Of a stretch of 64,000 nucleotides of DNA, positions 1 to 11,443 are shown in pieces. Source of the stretch: Apium graveolens (lineage: Eukaryota; Streptophyta; Magnoliopsida; Apiales; Apiaceae); the NCBI RefSeq assembly GCF_009905375.1, contig NC_133649.1:232847792-232911791 (forward strand), written 5' to 3'. Each line of letters begins with the position of its first letter. Within the stretch, counting starts at the first letter, position 1. The position numbers and the translations under genes were made by a program. The notes under the pieces are model-generated. The model had not been told where the DNA came from, did no database searches, and saw only the letters and a list, made by a program, of their open reading frames with translations.

Positions 1-609
1 CAAAGTAAATTGTATTCCTATCTTCTGTCATCCTATCCCCAATAAAGCCTAAAATAGCACTGCATAATCAAAATCAGTTTGATTAATGAGAGCATACCCG
101 ATTTGTTGACTGAGAATTGGGATTGAATCAAAATTAGAACATTTGTTTGCAAAAGCCTTTGTGATGTAGTCAAAGAAGAAACTCCATTCCTTCCTTATGT
201 TGGATCTCTTCAATTGACCCATCTTTGCCAATATCTTTTCATACCCCAGACTGGCCATTAGCTGTTGAAGAACTGGCTCCTCAACAGTCGTATAAGTGCA
301 GTTCTCAGGCAACTACAGTGCTTGTCGTACTGTTGCCACAGTCCCTACATGCTCATCCTCCCCTGTTGAAAAGATGATACTTGAGGACCCATGAGCACCA
401 CCATCATCATATACGCCACTTCTCCAAAACTCCAGCACTTGAGTTCCAGAGATTACTTCAGGTTGGGTCAAAGCATACCCAATATCGGAGTGAGCAAGGA
501 AGTCCTGAATAAAGTGAAGTTTCGATGGAGCTTCATCCTTGCTAAGAATGACTAAGTAATTGTTGGGGACAAACTTCGCTCCATTGAAAATAATGTCTTT
601 TGGTGCCAT
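1..609 (-). pseudogene. ORF3 of element A, N-terminal part (runs off the window)
   Basis: The frame starts at ATGGC (609-607). It is one open frame interrupted by TAG at 315-313 and TAG at 51-49, without frameshifts. It aligns by eye with the N-terminal domain of ORF3 in D and E. Shared marks are a tryptophan motif (EFWRS here, EIWTT in D, DFWNT in E), the segment LPEN, and the block IRKEWSFFFD followed by KCSNFDSI. I see no signal peptide, membrane segment or catalytic motif. I do not recognise a characterised family. It corresponds in position to the env-like or additional ORF that some Sireviruses carry after pol. The C-terminal part is outside the window. Confidence 0.7.
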
Positions 610-691
610 TTCTATAAGAAATAAGTGAGAAAATATATTGTGCAAAAGGTGTTTGATAAAAGTCCTGTAAGAAAAAGCTTCAGAGAATATT

Positions 692-718
692 AGAGAGAGA
701 GAGAGAGAGAGAGAGAGA
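692..718 (+). repeat. (AG)n microsatellite in the ORF3 leader of element A
   Basis: 27 bases of pure AG/GA repeat on the plus strand, so CT on the strand of ORF3. It lies between the TATA-like box and the ORF3 start. CT or GAGA tracts are common in plant 5' leaders. It may be simple slippage in an already pyrimidine-rich leader. Confidence 0.9.
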
Positions 719-776
719 ATAAGAGAGATTAAGAATAGAATAGTAGATAAAAGATTAGAAAATCTTTTAACTCTCA

Positions 777-783
777 TATATAT
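777..783 (-). promoter_or_regulatory. Candidate TATA box upstream of ORF3 in element A
   Basis: The minus strand reads GCATATATATGAG about 170 bases before the ORF3 ATG. It is followed by a pyrimidine-rich leader that includes a CT microsatellite. The same arrangement precedes ORF3 in D and E, which is the main reason to take an otherwise common AT word seriously. Confidence 0.4.
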
Positions 784-2115
784 GCTCTCTCCACTCAACA
801 GTCCTTTTTAGAAGTAAAACTGACACATGTACACATGTCAGCCAGTAAATAGTTAAAGCAGAGTTAGTGGGCACGAGAGATAAGCAATAATTAACGTGCA
901 CGTGCAGTTTTTCAAGACGAACACGTTTACCACTAACCCAAATAATTATGACTGTTTTTATCTCACCTAAATATATTCTGATTAAATATGACCATTTCAG
1001 TATTTACCACAAATAAGTCAAGTAAAAATAATGCCACGTAAGCATCAGAGATTCCAGCAGGATTTAATATCGGAACTTGACTATTATCAAACTTTAACAG
1101 TCATCAGAACATGGCTTCTGTACTCAAAAAGTGAATGTTTATATATGTGATTCTTCATACAAATACTGACTTGTTTCTTCAGAGTTTAATCATCAGAACT
1201 TCCGTCAGAACTTGTCCTCATAATTTATGCATATGACACTTAATTGTTTGTCAAAAACAACTTAATCACCACTGTAATTTTCATCATTCATATGGAGAGA
1301 TAGTGTGTGCATTTAGCAACATATCAGATAAAGAGTAAAGTCTGATAAACTTCAGTACATCTTAGAAATAAGGCATAACTAAGAAAAGTGCATAAAATCT
1401 TTCATTAATAATGAAGTCTACTATAGGATATATTTGTGCATGAGTCCATCTAAACTGTTTGTGCTCATTTTATGCATCTTTTGAAATTCCTTTTTATAGT
1501 GGCTTCTCAGTGTAAGTGAGTCACAACTGCTTATCAGAATTTATGCTTTTATCAGAGTATTTTTCCAGTAATCAGAGAATGTGAAAAGTCACTAAGAAAA
1601 ATTTATTTGCTTTTCTAATGCATATTACTTAATACCAGCAATGCACCTGGGTCTTTCCTTCCACATATTTACTCTAGATCTCAAAGGAGTACCTGACTTT
1701 TCTTTTCTTTTCTTCAGATAAGTGAGGCTTACCAAGCATGTTGTTCATCCTTAAGATTTACTGACATCAGAATTTGACAGATAAGATGTAAGAATCTAGT
1801 TTGTGACTTAGTAATAAGATATACAAAGTAAATTTGACTAAGCTCAAAATTAGAATTTGCTTGTGTTAATGAGTTTCCACATAAACAACTATCCAAACAT
1901 GGGATTTCTAGTATGTTAAAGACTACTAGGCCAGCATTTAGCACAGTATCCTCATTGGATTGAATAGTCACAGAACAATCAAATCACTATCAGAGTATAA
2001 AGATCCACATTAGATAACAATCATCATTTAATGTATTTCAATTTAAGCACAAATTACATGAAGATAAGATAATTTGTAAACACTGATCATAAAGTCTGAT
2101 GCATGAGAACAAAAA

Positions 2116-4618
2116 CTAAGCAGATTTAGAGAAAGAACCTGAAATAATTCCAAGTTCATTTACCAGTCTTGTAAAAGTAGCTTCACATAGTGGTTTTGTG
2201 AAGATATCTGCTAGTTGTTGATCTGTTGGAACAAAATGCATTTCCACTGTACCTTCCATCACATGTTCCCTTATGAAATGGTACCTAATGCTGATGTGCT
2301 TTGTCATTGAGTGTTGAACTGGATTACCCATCATAGCAATAGCACTTTGATTATTACAATAAATAGGTATTTTAGAAAATTCTATCCCATAATCCAGTAA
2401 CTGATTCTTCATCCAAAGAATTTGTGCACAACAGCTTCCTGCAGCAATATATTATGCTTCTGCAGTTGATGTGGAAATTGATTTCTGTTTCTTGCTAAAC
2501 CAAGAAACTAATATGCCTCCAAGAAATTGGCATCTTCCACTTGTGATTTTCCTGTCTATTTTGCATCCTGCAAAATCTGCATCTGAGTAACCTATTAGCT
2601 TAAAATCTGATTCTCTAGGATACCACAATCCTAAATCAGTTGTACCCTTGAGGTACTTGAAAATTCTTTTTACAGCTATTAGATGAGGTTCTCTTGGATA
2701 AGCCTAAAATCTTGCACAAAGACAGGTAGCATACATGATATCAGGTCTACTAGCAGTTAAATAGAGTAAAGAGTCAATCATACCTCTGTAGTTAGTAATA
2801 TCTACTGATGAACCGGTATCTTTATCTAACTTGGTTGTAGTGGCCATGTGAGTGGATGCAGTTGAACAGTCTTGCATTCCAAATTTTGGTGTACTTAGAT
2901 TGACAGATAAAATTACCTTCTTCATTTTGATTGACTTGAAGACCCAGAAAAAAACTAAGTTCTCCCATCATACTCATTTGATATCTTGACTGCATTAGCT
3001 TTGCAAACCTTTTACAGAGTTTGGCATTTATAGAACCAAATATGATATCATCAACATATATATGTACCAAAAGTAAGTCCTTTCCATGGTTGAGGTAGAA
3101 CAGTGTTTTATCAATTATACCTCTGTGAAATCCACTTTCCAGAAGGAATTGAGCTAATGTCTCATACCATGCTCTTGGAGCTTGCTAAAGGCCATAAAGT
3201 GCTTTATCAGGCCTGTAGACATGATTTGAAAATTTTGAGTCTACAAAGCCTGGAGGTTGTTCAACATACACCTCTTTTTCCAATTCTCCATTTAAAAAAG
3301 CACTTTTTACATCCATTTGAAAGACTTTAAACTTTTTGTGAGCAGCATAAGCCAAAAATATTCTTATGGCTTCCAATCTAGCAACTGGTGCAAATGTTTC
3401 ATCATAATCAATACCCTCATGTTGAGAGTAACCCTTAGCAACCAGCCTTGCTTTGTTCCTTGTAATTATGTAATCACTGTCAGTTTTATTTCTGAACACC
3501 CATTTTGTGCCAACAATAGATCTGTTCTTTGGTCTTGGCACTAGGGTCCAGACTTTATTTCTTTCAAATTCATTCAACTCTTCCTTCCTTGCTTGCACTC
3601 AATCAGCATCTTGAAGAGCTTCTTCCACTTTCTTTCATTCAGTCTGAGATAGAAAAGAATGATAGAGACATTCATTTGATGTTGCAGTTCTAGTTCTGAC
3701 ACCTGCTTCAGGATCTCCAATTATTAAGTCAGGTGTATGTGATTTGGTCCACTTTCTTGCAGATGGAAGCTGATTTCTAGAACTGGATCCTCCCCTATGA
3801 TCCATGCTATCTCCATCAGCATTTTCTGATGCTCCCCCTGTAGTTATGCTCTCTGAGACTTCAGAATTTAAGTTGGATCATTTAGGACTTGAAGTATCAG
3901 AGTTTCCAGAATTATCAGAATTTGGCTCATCAGAACTTGAAGAGCCAGAGACAGGTTCTGATGCTTCTTATGAGTCTTGAGTTATGGTAGGATCTTCAGC
4001 TTGCTCCCCCTGGACAGGTGCATTTTCCCTTGGAGTAGTTACCACAGTTTCAAAGACATCAGAATTTAACCCATCAGAACTTACATGATCAGAGTTTATG
4101 TCATCAGAATTTACAGAATCAGAATTTAAATCTTCATTTTCAAATCTCAGCTGATCATGATCATTAAAATCTTCAAGTCCTGTAATCTTCTTATCATCAA
4201 AAGATACATTGATAGATTCCATGACAACCCTTGTTCTTAAATTGTAGACTCTGAAGGCTTTTGTGGAAAGTTGATATCCAACAAAAATTCCTTCATCAAC
4301 TTTTAGATCAAATTTTGACAGCTGTTCAGAATGAGTCTTAAGAACAAAACACTTATATCTAAATACATGAAAGTATTTCAGATTTGGCTTCTTTTTCTTC
4401 ACCATCTCATATGGTGTTTTTCCATGCTTGTTGATGAGTGTAGCATTCTATGTAAAACAAGCAGTCTGCACAGCTTCAGCCCAAAAGTAGGTTGGTAATT
4501 TGCTTCATCAAGCATAGTTCGTGCAGCTTCAATGAGAGTCATGTTCTTTCTTTCTACAACTCCATTTTGTTGTGGAGTTCTAGGTGCAGAAAATTCCTGT
4601 ATGATTCCATGCTCTTTG
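2116..4618 (-). pseudogene. pol of element A, 3' part: end of integrase, RT and RNase H
   Basis: From 4618 downwards the frames give the integrase C-terminal catalytic region (FSAPRTPQQNGVVERKN, with the catalytic Glu), the copia integrase tail, a linker with repeated NSD (4150-4030), RT ([18 protein letters not shown], then YVDDIIFGS near 3050) and RNase H up to the stop at 2118-2116. Several stops and frameshifts break it, for example TAA at 3968 and shifts near 4480 and 2900. In RNase H the usual CDN motif reads CNN near 2360, so a catalytic Asp is lost. The 5' half of the same gene resumes at 44655, across the gypsy insertion. Confidence 0.9.
3880..4140 (-). repeat. Signature repeat cluster in the pol linker of element A
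   Basis: On the plus strand TCAGAATTT, TCAGAACTT and TCAGAGTTT recur about ten times; on the coding strand this is AAWTTCTGA. It encodes repeated Asn-Ser-Asp between integrase and RT. The same word occurs in the element's LTR (48320-48425, opposite orientation) and in its pol-ORF3 spacer. Confidence 0.7.
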
Positions 4619-7600
4619 TGTAACACCCCCATATCCGGGGTCGGGGATCCGGGTTGTCACGAGTTCCATTTCCCTTAATAATACTTAATCTTAATAATCA
4701 ACCAACTACTGCATACTGTGACCCCACTATACACACACACCACAAGTTATAGTCTCAGAGATGAATATCCAAAAATAACACAAGTCATTTTATTCCACAA
4801 TTATAAACCATTACACCTTAAAAGGGTTTCTGAATAAATTTACATATTTTTTGCCATTATTACAATTCATAAATATAAATAAGTCTGGTACATCAAAAGT
4901 TGAAAGCCTAGCCTATTGGTAGATCCTACCTCAGCTACAACGGCATCAACACCTACAGGAAATTGCGGAACGTTTCCTATCCGCTCACGAATTGGGAGCT
5001 TGGTCCCGTTCATCCTGTCTATCTGTTGTTGTGTGATGAAAGAAAAAAGCAAGGGTGAGCAACAAGCCCACCGAAATAATATGCATAATAATTTACAAAA
5101 TATGAGCATTCTCACAGTACTCATGAAAGTCTTGGTCAAAAAGAAATGAACCAAGTTTGATCTCTTAATGCCACCAAGTCGTAAAATATTTAGTATATAT
5201 GTATATATACTTTTCAAAATCTTTTAAATCCTCTTCCATGTATAATATACACAGAGTTCCAGTTTATAGCTGTATAAAAATATCGTTGCAAGGTGATCTC
5301 ATATATCTAACCTTGTCTCAACGTTTTTCTGAAAATCTTTGTCATGCATAAGATAATCATTAACCAGATATAAGTTGAAAAGGTGAAGTTACGAGATACT
5401 CCAATATACTTATATCTTTTCCGAATACTACTTGAACTACCACCGTTCAAGGTATAATCAGTTTTAAAAGTTCATAACATAGATGAGCCACTTACACTTT
5501 CATGGACGCCCATTGAGCCCATGTTGCTTATGTCGACTCAAATAGATGGGCTTACTTCCCGAACGTTGGGCAAGTAATCAAAATGTTTTCTCAAAACACC
5601 AACCTCGTTGCGAATATAAAATACACCACAGAGCCGGATCCCTCAGATTTTTAAGCAAGTATTTAAATCCCCTTCGAAAGGAAAATCTTAAATTTGAAAA
5701 CGAGTTTTGGGATCCGCTCTAACTTTTAAAATCATTTTGAAGACTCGAAAACATTTTAAAGAATGTTTAGAGTAATGCTGATTTAATAAAATAAATCAGT
5801 CCCAATATATTAGAAAATATCTGAATATTATTATTTAAATAATATTCCCATAAGGATAATCCTTATAAAAATAATTGAAGTAGAAGTTTTAAAACTTATA
5901 CTTGAAATGAATAATAAATAACCAAACATATACTTATACGAAAGTACGATCTTTATTTAAATAATCAAATATAAGTTTGATTATCGAAACATTATTCTTT
6001 AATAAAATAAAGAATATTATATAATAAAATAAGCGGAGTCATAAGTCCACAAATGAATATTCAAAATAATATTCATTAAATAAAATAAGCGGAGTCATAA
6101 GTTCTCGAATGAATATTCAAAATAATATTCGTTAAATAAAATAAAGTTATCGAATAAACCTTATTCGATTAATAGTTTTGAAAGCTATTTATATATATAT
6201 ACATATACTATACTTGGGAACATCGACTCCCGGTTTAGAAAAATGTTCACCTTCGGGTCCCCTATACTAAGGGTATACGCAACTACTGTTTATCTCTAGC
6301 ATAGGTATTATACAGTTTATAAGCATTGAATCAACAATTAGATATCAAGATTACGACACAGGCATGCATATAAATATCATATCACATGCTCCAATATATC
6401 GCAAGACTTGCTAATAATAATCATGCACTTATCACAAGATAACGCATATACAAATATACATCACAACAACAGTTATACGGGTAGAAAACTTGCCTGAGTG
6501 TTCCCGGATAGACTTAAGCTTAGAGTGGGTCCGATAACCTATGAACAACAACATAAGTCAGAATTAAACACCGGTCGCTTAAGAAACTAGACTTTAACCA
6601 ATTGAACCCTAACGTTCTCTTATGGTCACTTCTACGATTAACGAATCACATAAGTCGTTCGAGTACCCTCAACTCCACCATTTTTAATAAATTAACCATT
6701 AAGAATTTTAAGGCGATTCTTTCGCGAGTACTCTACCAACTGCCTAATACACTTTACATAATTATTTCATACTCTAATTAGTCATTTAAGGGCCTTAACT
6801 AAGGTTTCAAAGTAAGGCAGGTTAAGGCTTCAAAGTAAGGCGAGGGGTAATGGTTCATTCGCAAAATGTCGTTACTTAAAATAGTCATTTCTCCTAAACC
6901 GTACATCAAATTCAAGTGAACCACATATCAAAACGAAGCTCGTAACATGAAATATCTAAAAATATTAATGGTCAGTTCATGGAAGTGAGTTTTCGGGTTT
7001 AAAGGTTAAGCACAAAATAGTCTAAGGAAAATTGGACATTACGACGACTATAACTTAGAAATTCCCAAATTTTTACCCAATCAATTCAATATCAAACCAC
7101 CACCAATCAACACCATTCCACCATCATTCAACCACAATACAAGATCATTTAACTATAACTCAGGATCTCAACTTATTCATCTAAACCAAGTCAAAATGTG
7201 ACCAAGAACATCAAATCCAACAAGTATCACTCCTAACTCCAAAATCAACAAAACCACTTACTAAACAAATCTCTAAACATGAGTACACACCCATTATACT
7301 AACCCATCATATAAACATTATGAAATCCAAACCAACAAAACTTAAGACTAAGGGTTTGAGAAGTTATACCTTCCTTGGAGAGTGGAGAATCACTTAGGAA
7401 GCCTTAAATAACCACTAACTATCTCTACTAAGCTTGGATCTTGAAGAAAACATAAGAAAACACAAAGTTAGTTTCTTGAAAACACTATTCACCAAGAACT
7501 TTGATGAATTGATTAGCTATGTTAAACATGGAATCTTGAGCGTAAACTTATGGCTCATCTAAGTTATGAATTATGGAAGCTAAAGAAACAAACCTCTTGA

Positions 7601-8328
7601 ATTATGATTAAGTGGAGCTTGGGTTTTGGAATTTTTCTTCCTTGCTTTTCTTCAAAAAAGCCATGAGCAAGGAGATGGGGGGGAGAGAAATGAATGTGTT
7701 TGCTTGGATGCTTTTTCTTTTGACTTAGGAATTGATTTTAACATTTTTACCATGGTTAATAATGTTTGGCTAGTAATCAACCAACAAAACCTGCCCACTT
7801 GTCATGCTTATGTCATCTTCCTTATGTCATCCATTTGCCACATGCCTTTGTCTTCTGGTTTGATGATGTCATAATACCTTGGATGCTTGTACAAGCTTGT
7901 CTCTTGGTCGCGTATCTGTTTTACGGTTCGCTTAACTTTCGTTCTCGTTATCCGTTTGAGGGATCATATCCGGGATCTTATTACTTGGGGTCCCCTGCCC
8001 TTTCTCAATATTTTATATTCCTTTTATGATCCCCTCTTATAATCCTTGAATTTAAATCCTTTTAACAATATTACCTTATACTCAATTCTTTCGGTATCTG
8101 GTGGATTTTCGGAAAAATCAAAGTGTTCGAATTTGGATTCTGACGATCTTTACATACACTTATTTACTTTATGGAATACTAATACGATCTTAGAATTTCC
8201 ATAACAGTACTCCTATATAGTGTGGTCTGATAATTTTCCTTAATCAGCATCATCAGCAAAAGTTAATATTCATCAGGGTTTCAAAAGTTTCAAAAGTTTC
8301 AAAATTGAAAAAAATTGGGGTTATTACA
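4619..8328 (-). repeat. 3' LTR of the gypsy element (left copy)
   Basis: 3,710 bp, nearly identical to the right copy over its length. Relative to that copy it lacks 354 bp at about 5487 (present as 41487-41840 in the right LTR) and has a small extra duplication near 6815-6840. Open frames on both strands, such as 4867-5217, recur in the other LTR only because the LTRs are copies; none shows protein homology. Confidence 0.93.
6031..6142 (-). repeat. 56-bp tandem repeat in the gypsy LTR
   Basis: Two adjacent units start at AAGCGGAGTC (6031 and 6087), and the pattern recurs in the right LTR at 42387 and 42443. The units contain an imperfect inverted AT-rich segment (GAATATTCAAAATAATATTC). The expansion predates insertion because both LTRs carry it. 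Confidence 0.85.
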
Positions 8329-8341
8329 GTCTCCCCTCCTT
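8329..8341 (-). other. Polypurine tract of the gypsy element
   Basis: The minus strand reads AAGGAGGGGAGAC directly before the LTR start TGTAATAACC. This is the position and composition of a plus-strand primer and fixes the element's orientation. Confidence 0.85.
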
Positions 8342-8349
8342 AAAAGGAT

Positions 8350-10008
8350 TCCGTCCCGGAATCAGATAAAAAATGAATAGGGATACTTTCTTAGCATTGC
8401 ACTTTCTAACTCTCGAGTCAATTTTTCCACATTGTGGTTCTACCACCAACTCTGACTAGTTTGATAACCCTTCTCCTAAGCACTTGTCCCTTTTCGATAT
8501 ATAACCCTTCCTGGTTGCTCCATATAGGTTACGTCTGGTTGCATGTCTATGCGCTCATACGCCCCTATTTGTCTGGCATCCGAATTACACTTCCTTAACA
8601 TTGATACGTGGAACACGTTATGAACTTGCTACATGTTCAGGGGTAGGGCTAGCTCATATGCTAACTTCCCAATACATCTTAATATATCCAAGGGTCCAAC
8701 AATTCGTGGGCTTAGCTTTCCTTTCTTTCCGAACCTCATCCATCATTTCCAAGGGAATACCTATAACATCACTAGGTCCCCTAATTCCTATTCTTTGTCC
8801 TTTCGTGTCAAATCAACATACTTCTTATGTCCATCTTGGGCTACTACCATCCGTCCTCTGATTAGATCTATTATATCCTTGGTCCTTTGGACCATTGTTG
8901 GTCCGAGCATCTTGCGCTCTGCAACATCATCCTAACATAAGGGAGATCGACATTGTGTTCCCTCAACGATCTCATAAGGCGATATGTCGATACTGACATA
9001 CGATCTATTATCGTAAGAAAACTCAATCCGCAGTTAAGTGATTATTCCAAATTCTTTGAAGTCTATTGCACAGACTCTCATCATAGCTTCTAGCATTATA
9101 GCTTTTGCTTCTCAATACCCATTCTTTTCCAGTTCGTAATCGTTACTATCTTCCGTACAAAATACTATTCTAGATATACCTTTACTCGCTAGAGTTTTAT
9201 AACCTTTTAATAATCGTGTCAACCTTAGTATCACGAACGCGTTAGAATCGGAATACCACCGTACTTGGTACACTTGATCTCTAGCTGCCTCCACTTCGAA
9301 AGCTTGATCCTTCGTATAGAAGTAAAAGAATTTATTGAGAGATCACTATGATCATGAACACTTGCATAATTGCATAGTTAGTACAGAAGGTGGCCAGCCT
9401 TTAGTACTTGACAAGCAATTAAATAACATGTGGTATCCTACTAGGCGCTTCTATCACACAGATAGATAGTCATTCGGCAATACCTCCCCTTCCGGAAGGG
9501 TTGTTCTTCTCAGCTTATACAAAATGAAAAGGAGAGAAAAGAACGAATTGAAGAGAATCGTATATGAAAAGAATACTGCCACAAAATATCTGGCTTGGAA
9601 TCTACCTCTGAACTATAGAGGTTTGTCATAGGAGAACAAAACATATGTATATATATATATCAACATCAAGTATTATAGCATCGCATTTCATGCTCCCGAA
9701 TATCTATTATTCCGTCCATCGTTCTATGGTCCCATGCTCTTGCTCGAGCTTATAAAAAATCACCTTTGAAACTCCCTCGACATCAAAAATCGAATCTGGG
9801 ATTTCATTCTAGACATCATCGTTATTAGAATTCTATGCTTGCATCGCAACCTTCCTCGTATAGTAATACGACCCTCTATTGATAAGAAGGAATAAATATT
9901 AAATAGGTAGATAATCGACTTAAATAGTCTATCAATAATAACTTATACATCACCACGACCCGATTAGTGGTACTCAATCTCAACATTCATTACAATACAA
10001 CTCTCACA
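8350..10008 (-). pseudogene. Gypsy integrase C-terminal part with chromodomain-like tail, decayed
   Basis: Read on the minus strand, fragments match the plant chromovirus integrase end: IEFSYDNRSYVSI (near 9020), SPYEIVEGTQCRSPL, ERKMLGPTMVQRTKD, then a GKKGKLSPRIVGP segment, a QVHNVFHVSMLRK segment (near 8600) and a degraded tail resembling the chromodomain motif, ending near MLRKYP (8375). Upstream, near 9290-9050, are remnants of the integrase core. Stops and frameshifts are frequent. Element B interrupts the same domain; its other side begins at 36789. Confidence 0.8.
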
Positions 10009-10013
10009 GTTGT

Positions 10014-11347
10014 TGAAAGGCATATGTCATAGCCTATTTGTTTATTCGAGGATTTAACTCAACTCAAATAAGAATGTAACAAGTAAATAGTGGATCTACC
10101 GTCAAAGAGATCTCACAAAGTAACATCTGTCAAAGGATTCAGAAACAAGGTTCATCTACAGACTTGAGGAATTAATTCACTGAAAGAAGCTCAAGAAATT
10201 GATCAAGCTCAGTGATACAAATCAAGATTGTGGATTTAATCAAGTGACAGAGATCTCGTCAGGGTATCAGATAATTATAGGGATTTAATCTGAAGAAAAT
10301 CAAGTATCAAAGTCAAGACATGAAGAAACGTCACGGAAGTTAGTCACTCATGAACCAGACAGTACATCGAGTGTCAACATTGAAGTGGTGGAATTGATTT
10401 ATAATTCTCAGTAATTTTCAGAAGATTTTCAAAAGAATGGTTGTTGTTCAAGACTAGTATTCATTCTCTATTAATTAATTAAGTCATATAGTTTAATTAA
10501 GAAAATAAATTATATCTGCAAAGATTAATTTATTGATTAATTGAATTAATTGATTAATTAATCTGAATTAATATTAAGAATTTTCAGAATTTTAATTGGA
10601 TTAAAATCAGTTTTAATTCAGCGAGACAATTGAAATTGAACTAGCATGACAATCTGGATTGTCATACCGATTGTCATGCCAAGTCATTTCAATTGTCTCA
10701 CCGAAACTTCTACTGGTTCAGCAGATTGTCTTGCTAGTTCAACAGATTGTCATACTAGTTCAGGAGAGTCTTGCCGAAAGTCATGGTGGTTCAACAGATT
10801 GTCTTGCCAGCTCAATGGATTGTCATGCCAATTATCAGATTGTCTTGCCAGTTCAAGTAGGTCTGTTGAATGAATTATAAAAGAAAAAAAGCAGCAGAAG
10901 TCAATGATCATCCAATCAAAATAAAAACAGTTCAAGAACAAAAAAAGAAAAGCAGAAGCTGAAAAACATATCATCTCTTCTCTGCTAATTCAAGATCATC
11001 AATTTCTAGTTAGTAAAGTTAAATCCAAACAACTAGAAATCATTTTCTTGTTCTTGTGTAACTATCTAGCGGATCAAAATCCCTAGAACTTAATCTCAAA
11101 TTGTGTTTAGCATTTGAATCTTTTTATTGCAAAAATAGAAAAAGTTCATGTTGAATTTATTCTAAATTTATGATAATCTATTTGAGATTAATCCCTTGTA
11201 ATCGATACCATTGTTGTAACACATTTCAAGTTTAAGAATATTTTTATTACACTTGAATTTTGTTTCAATTTTTATTCCGCACTAAATTCGATTATTCGGT
11301 ATAGTTTGTATTCAACCCCTCTTCTACAAACACATTGGGACCTAACA
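10014..11347 (+). repeat. 5' LTR of composite element B
   Basis: 1,334 bp from TGAAAGGCAT to GGGACCTAACA. It resembles the right outer LTR more than the three inner copies: it shares TGAAAGG, TTTATTCGAGG and CCGCACTAAATTCG. A TATA box (TATAAAAG, 10876-10883) lies downstream of a block of GATTGTC repeats. The U3 part before it is extremely AT-rich (10480-10620). Confidence 0.93.
10648..10860 (+). repeat. GATTGTC(A/T)TGCC repeat block in the LTR of element B
   Basis: The word GATTGTC followed by ATGCC, ATACC or TTGCC, often with AGTTCA after it, recurs about ten times just upstream of the TATA box. Equivalent blocks lie in the other LTRs at about 27705-27890, 33230-33410 and 36065-36290, with differing copy numbers. 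It is the B/C counterpart of the signature repeats of A, D and E. Confidence 0.75.
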
Positions 11348-11349
11348 AT

Positions 11350-11361
11350 TGGTATCAGAGC
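11350..11361 (+). other. Primer binding site of element B
   Basis: TGGTATCAGAGC two bases after the 5' LTR, complementary to the 3' end of plant initiator Met tRNA. Primes minus-strand DNA synthesis. Confidence 0.9.
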
Positions 11362-11443
11362 CTTCTGATTAACGAACAAATCAAGATCCTAGACTTTTGT
11401 GATTTTTCAACTCCTTGAATTTTTATTCATTCAAAAATTCATA

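Larger units (their letters stand above)
610..2115 (-). other. Spacer between pol and ORF3 of element A
   Basis: About 1.5 kb without a supportable gene. On the plus strand it holds copies and variants of the element's signature word: TCAGAACTT at 1193-1201 and 1205-1213, and TCAGAATTT variants near 1536 and 1767. The part nearest ORF3 holds a TATA-like box and a CT-rich leader. The short frame at 1729-1971 has no recognisable homology and is probably chance. Confidence 0.65.

Noticed and set aside
1729..1745. AGCAT next to a TG (CCAAGCATGTTG) as a left end of element A
   Set aside because: The following sequence does not match the LTR of A (TGTTAGGTCACAC), and ORF3 of A continues to the left, so the end is outside the window.
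4867..5217. 116-codon minus-strand frame, repeated at 40869-41219
   Set aside because: It lies inside the gypsy LTR and is duplicated only because LTRs are duplicated. No protein motif is visible and the plus strand also has an open frame there.
7626..8029. Overlapping plus-strand frames in the gypsy LTR
   Set aside because: Antisense to the element, no homology, and the frames differ between the two LTR copies.
8601..8935. Two plus-strand frames of 86 and 100 codons
   Set aside because: They are the antisense shadow of the decayed integrase C-terminus on the minus strand.
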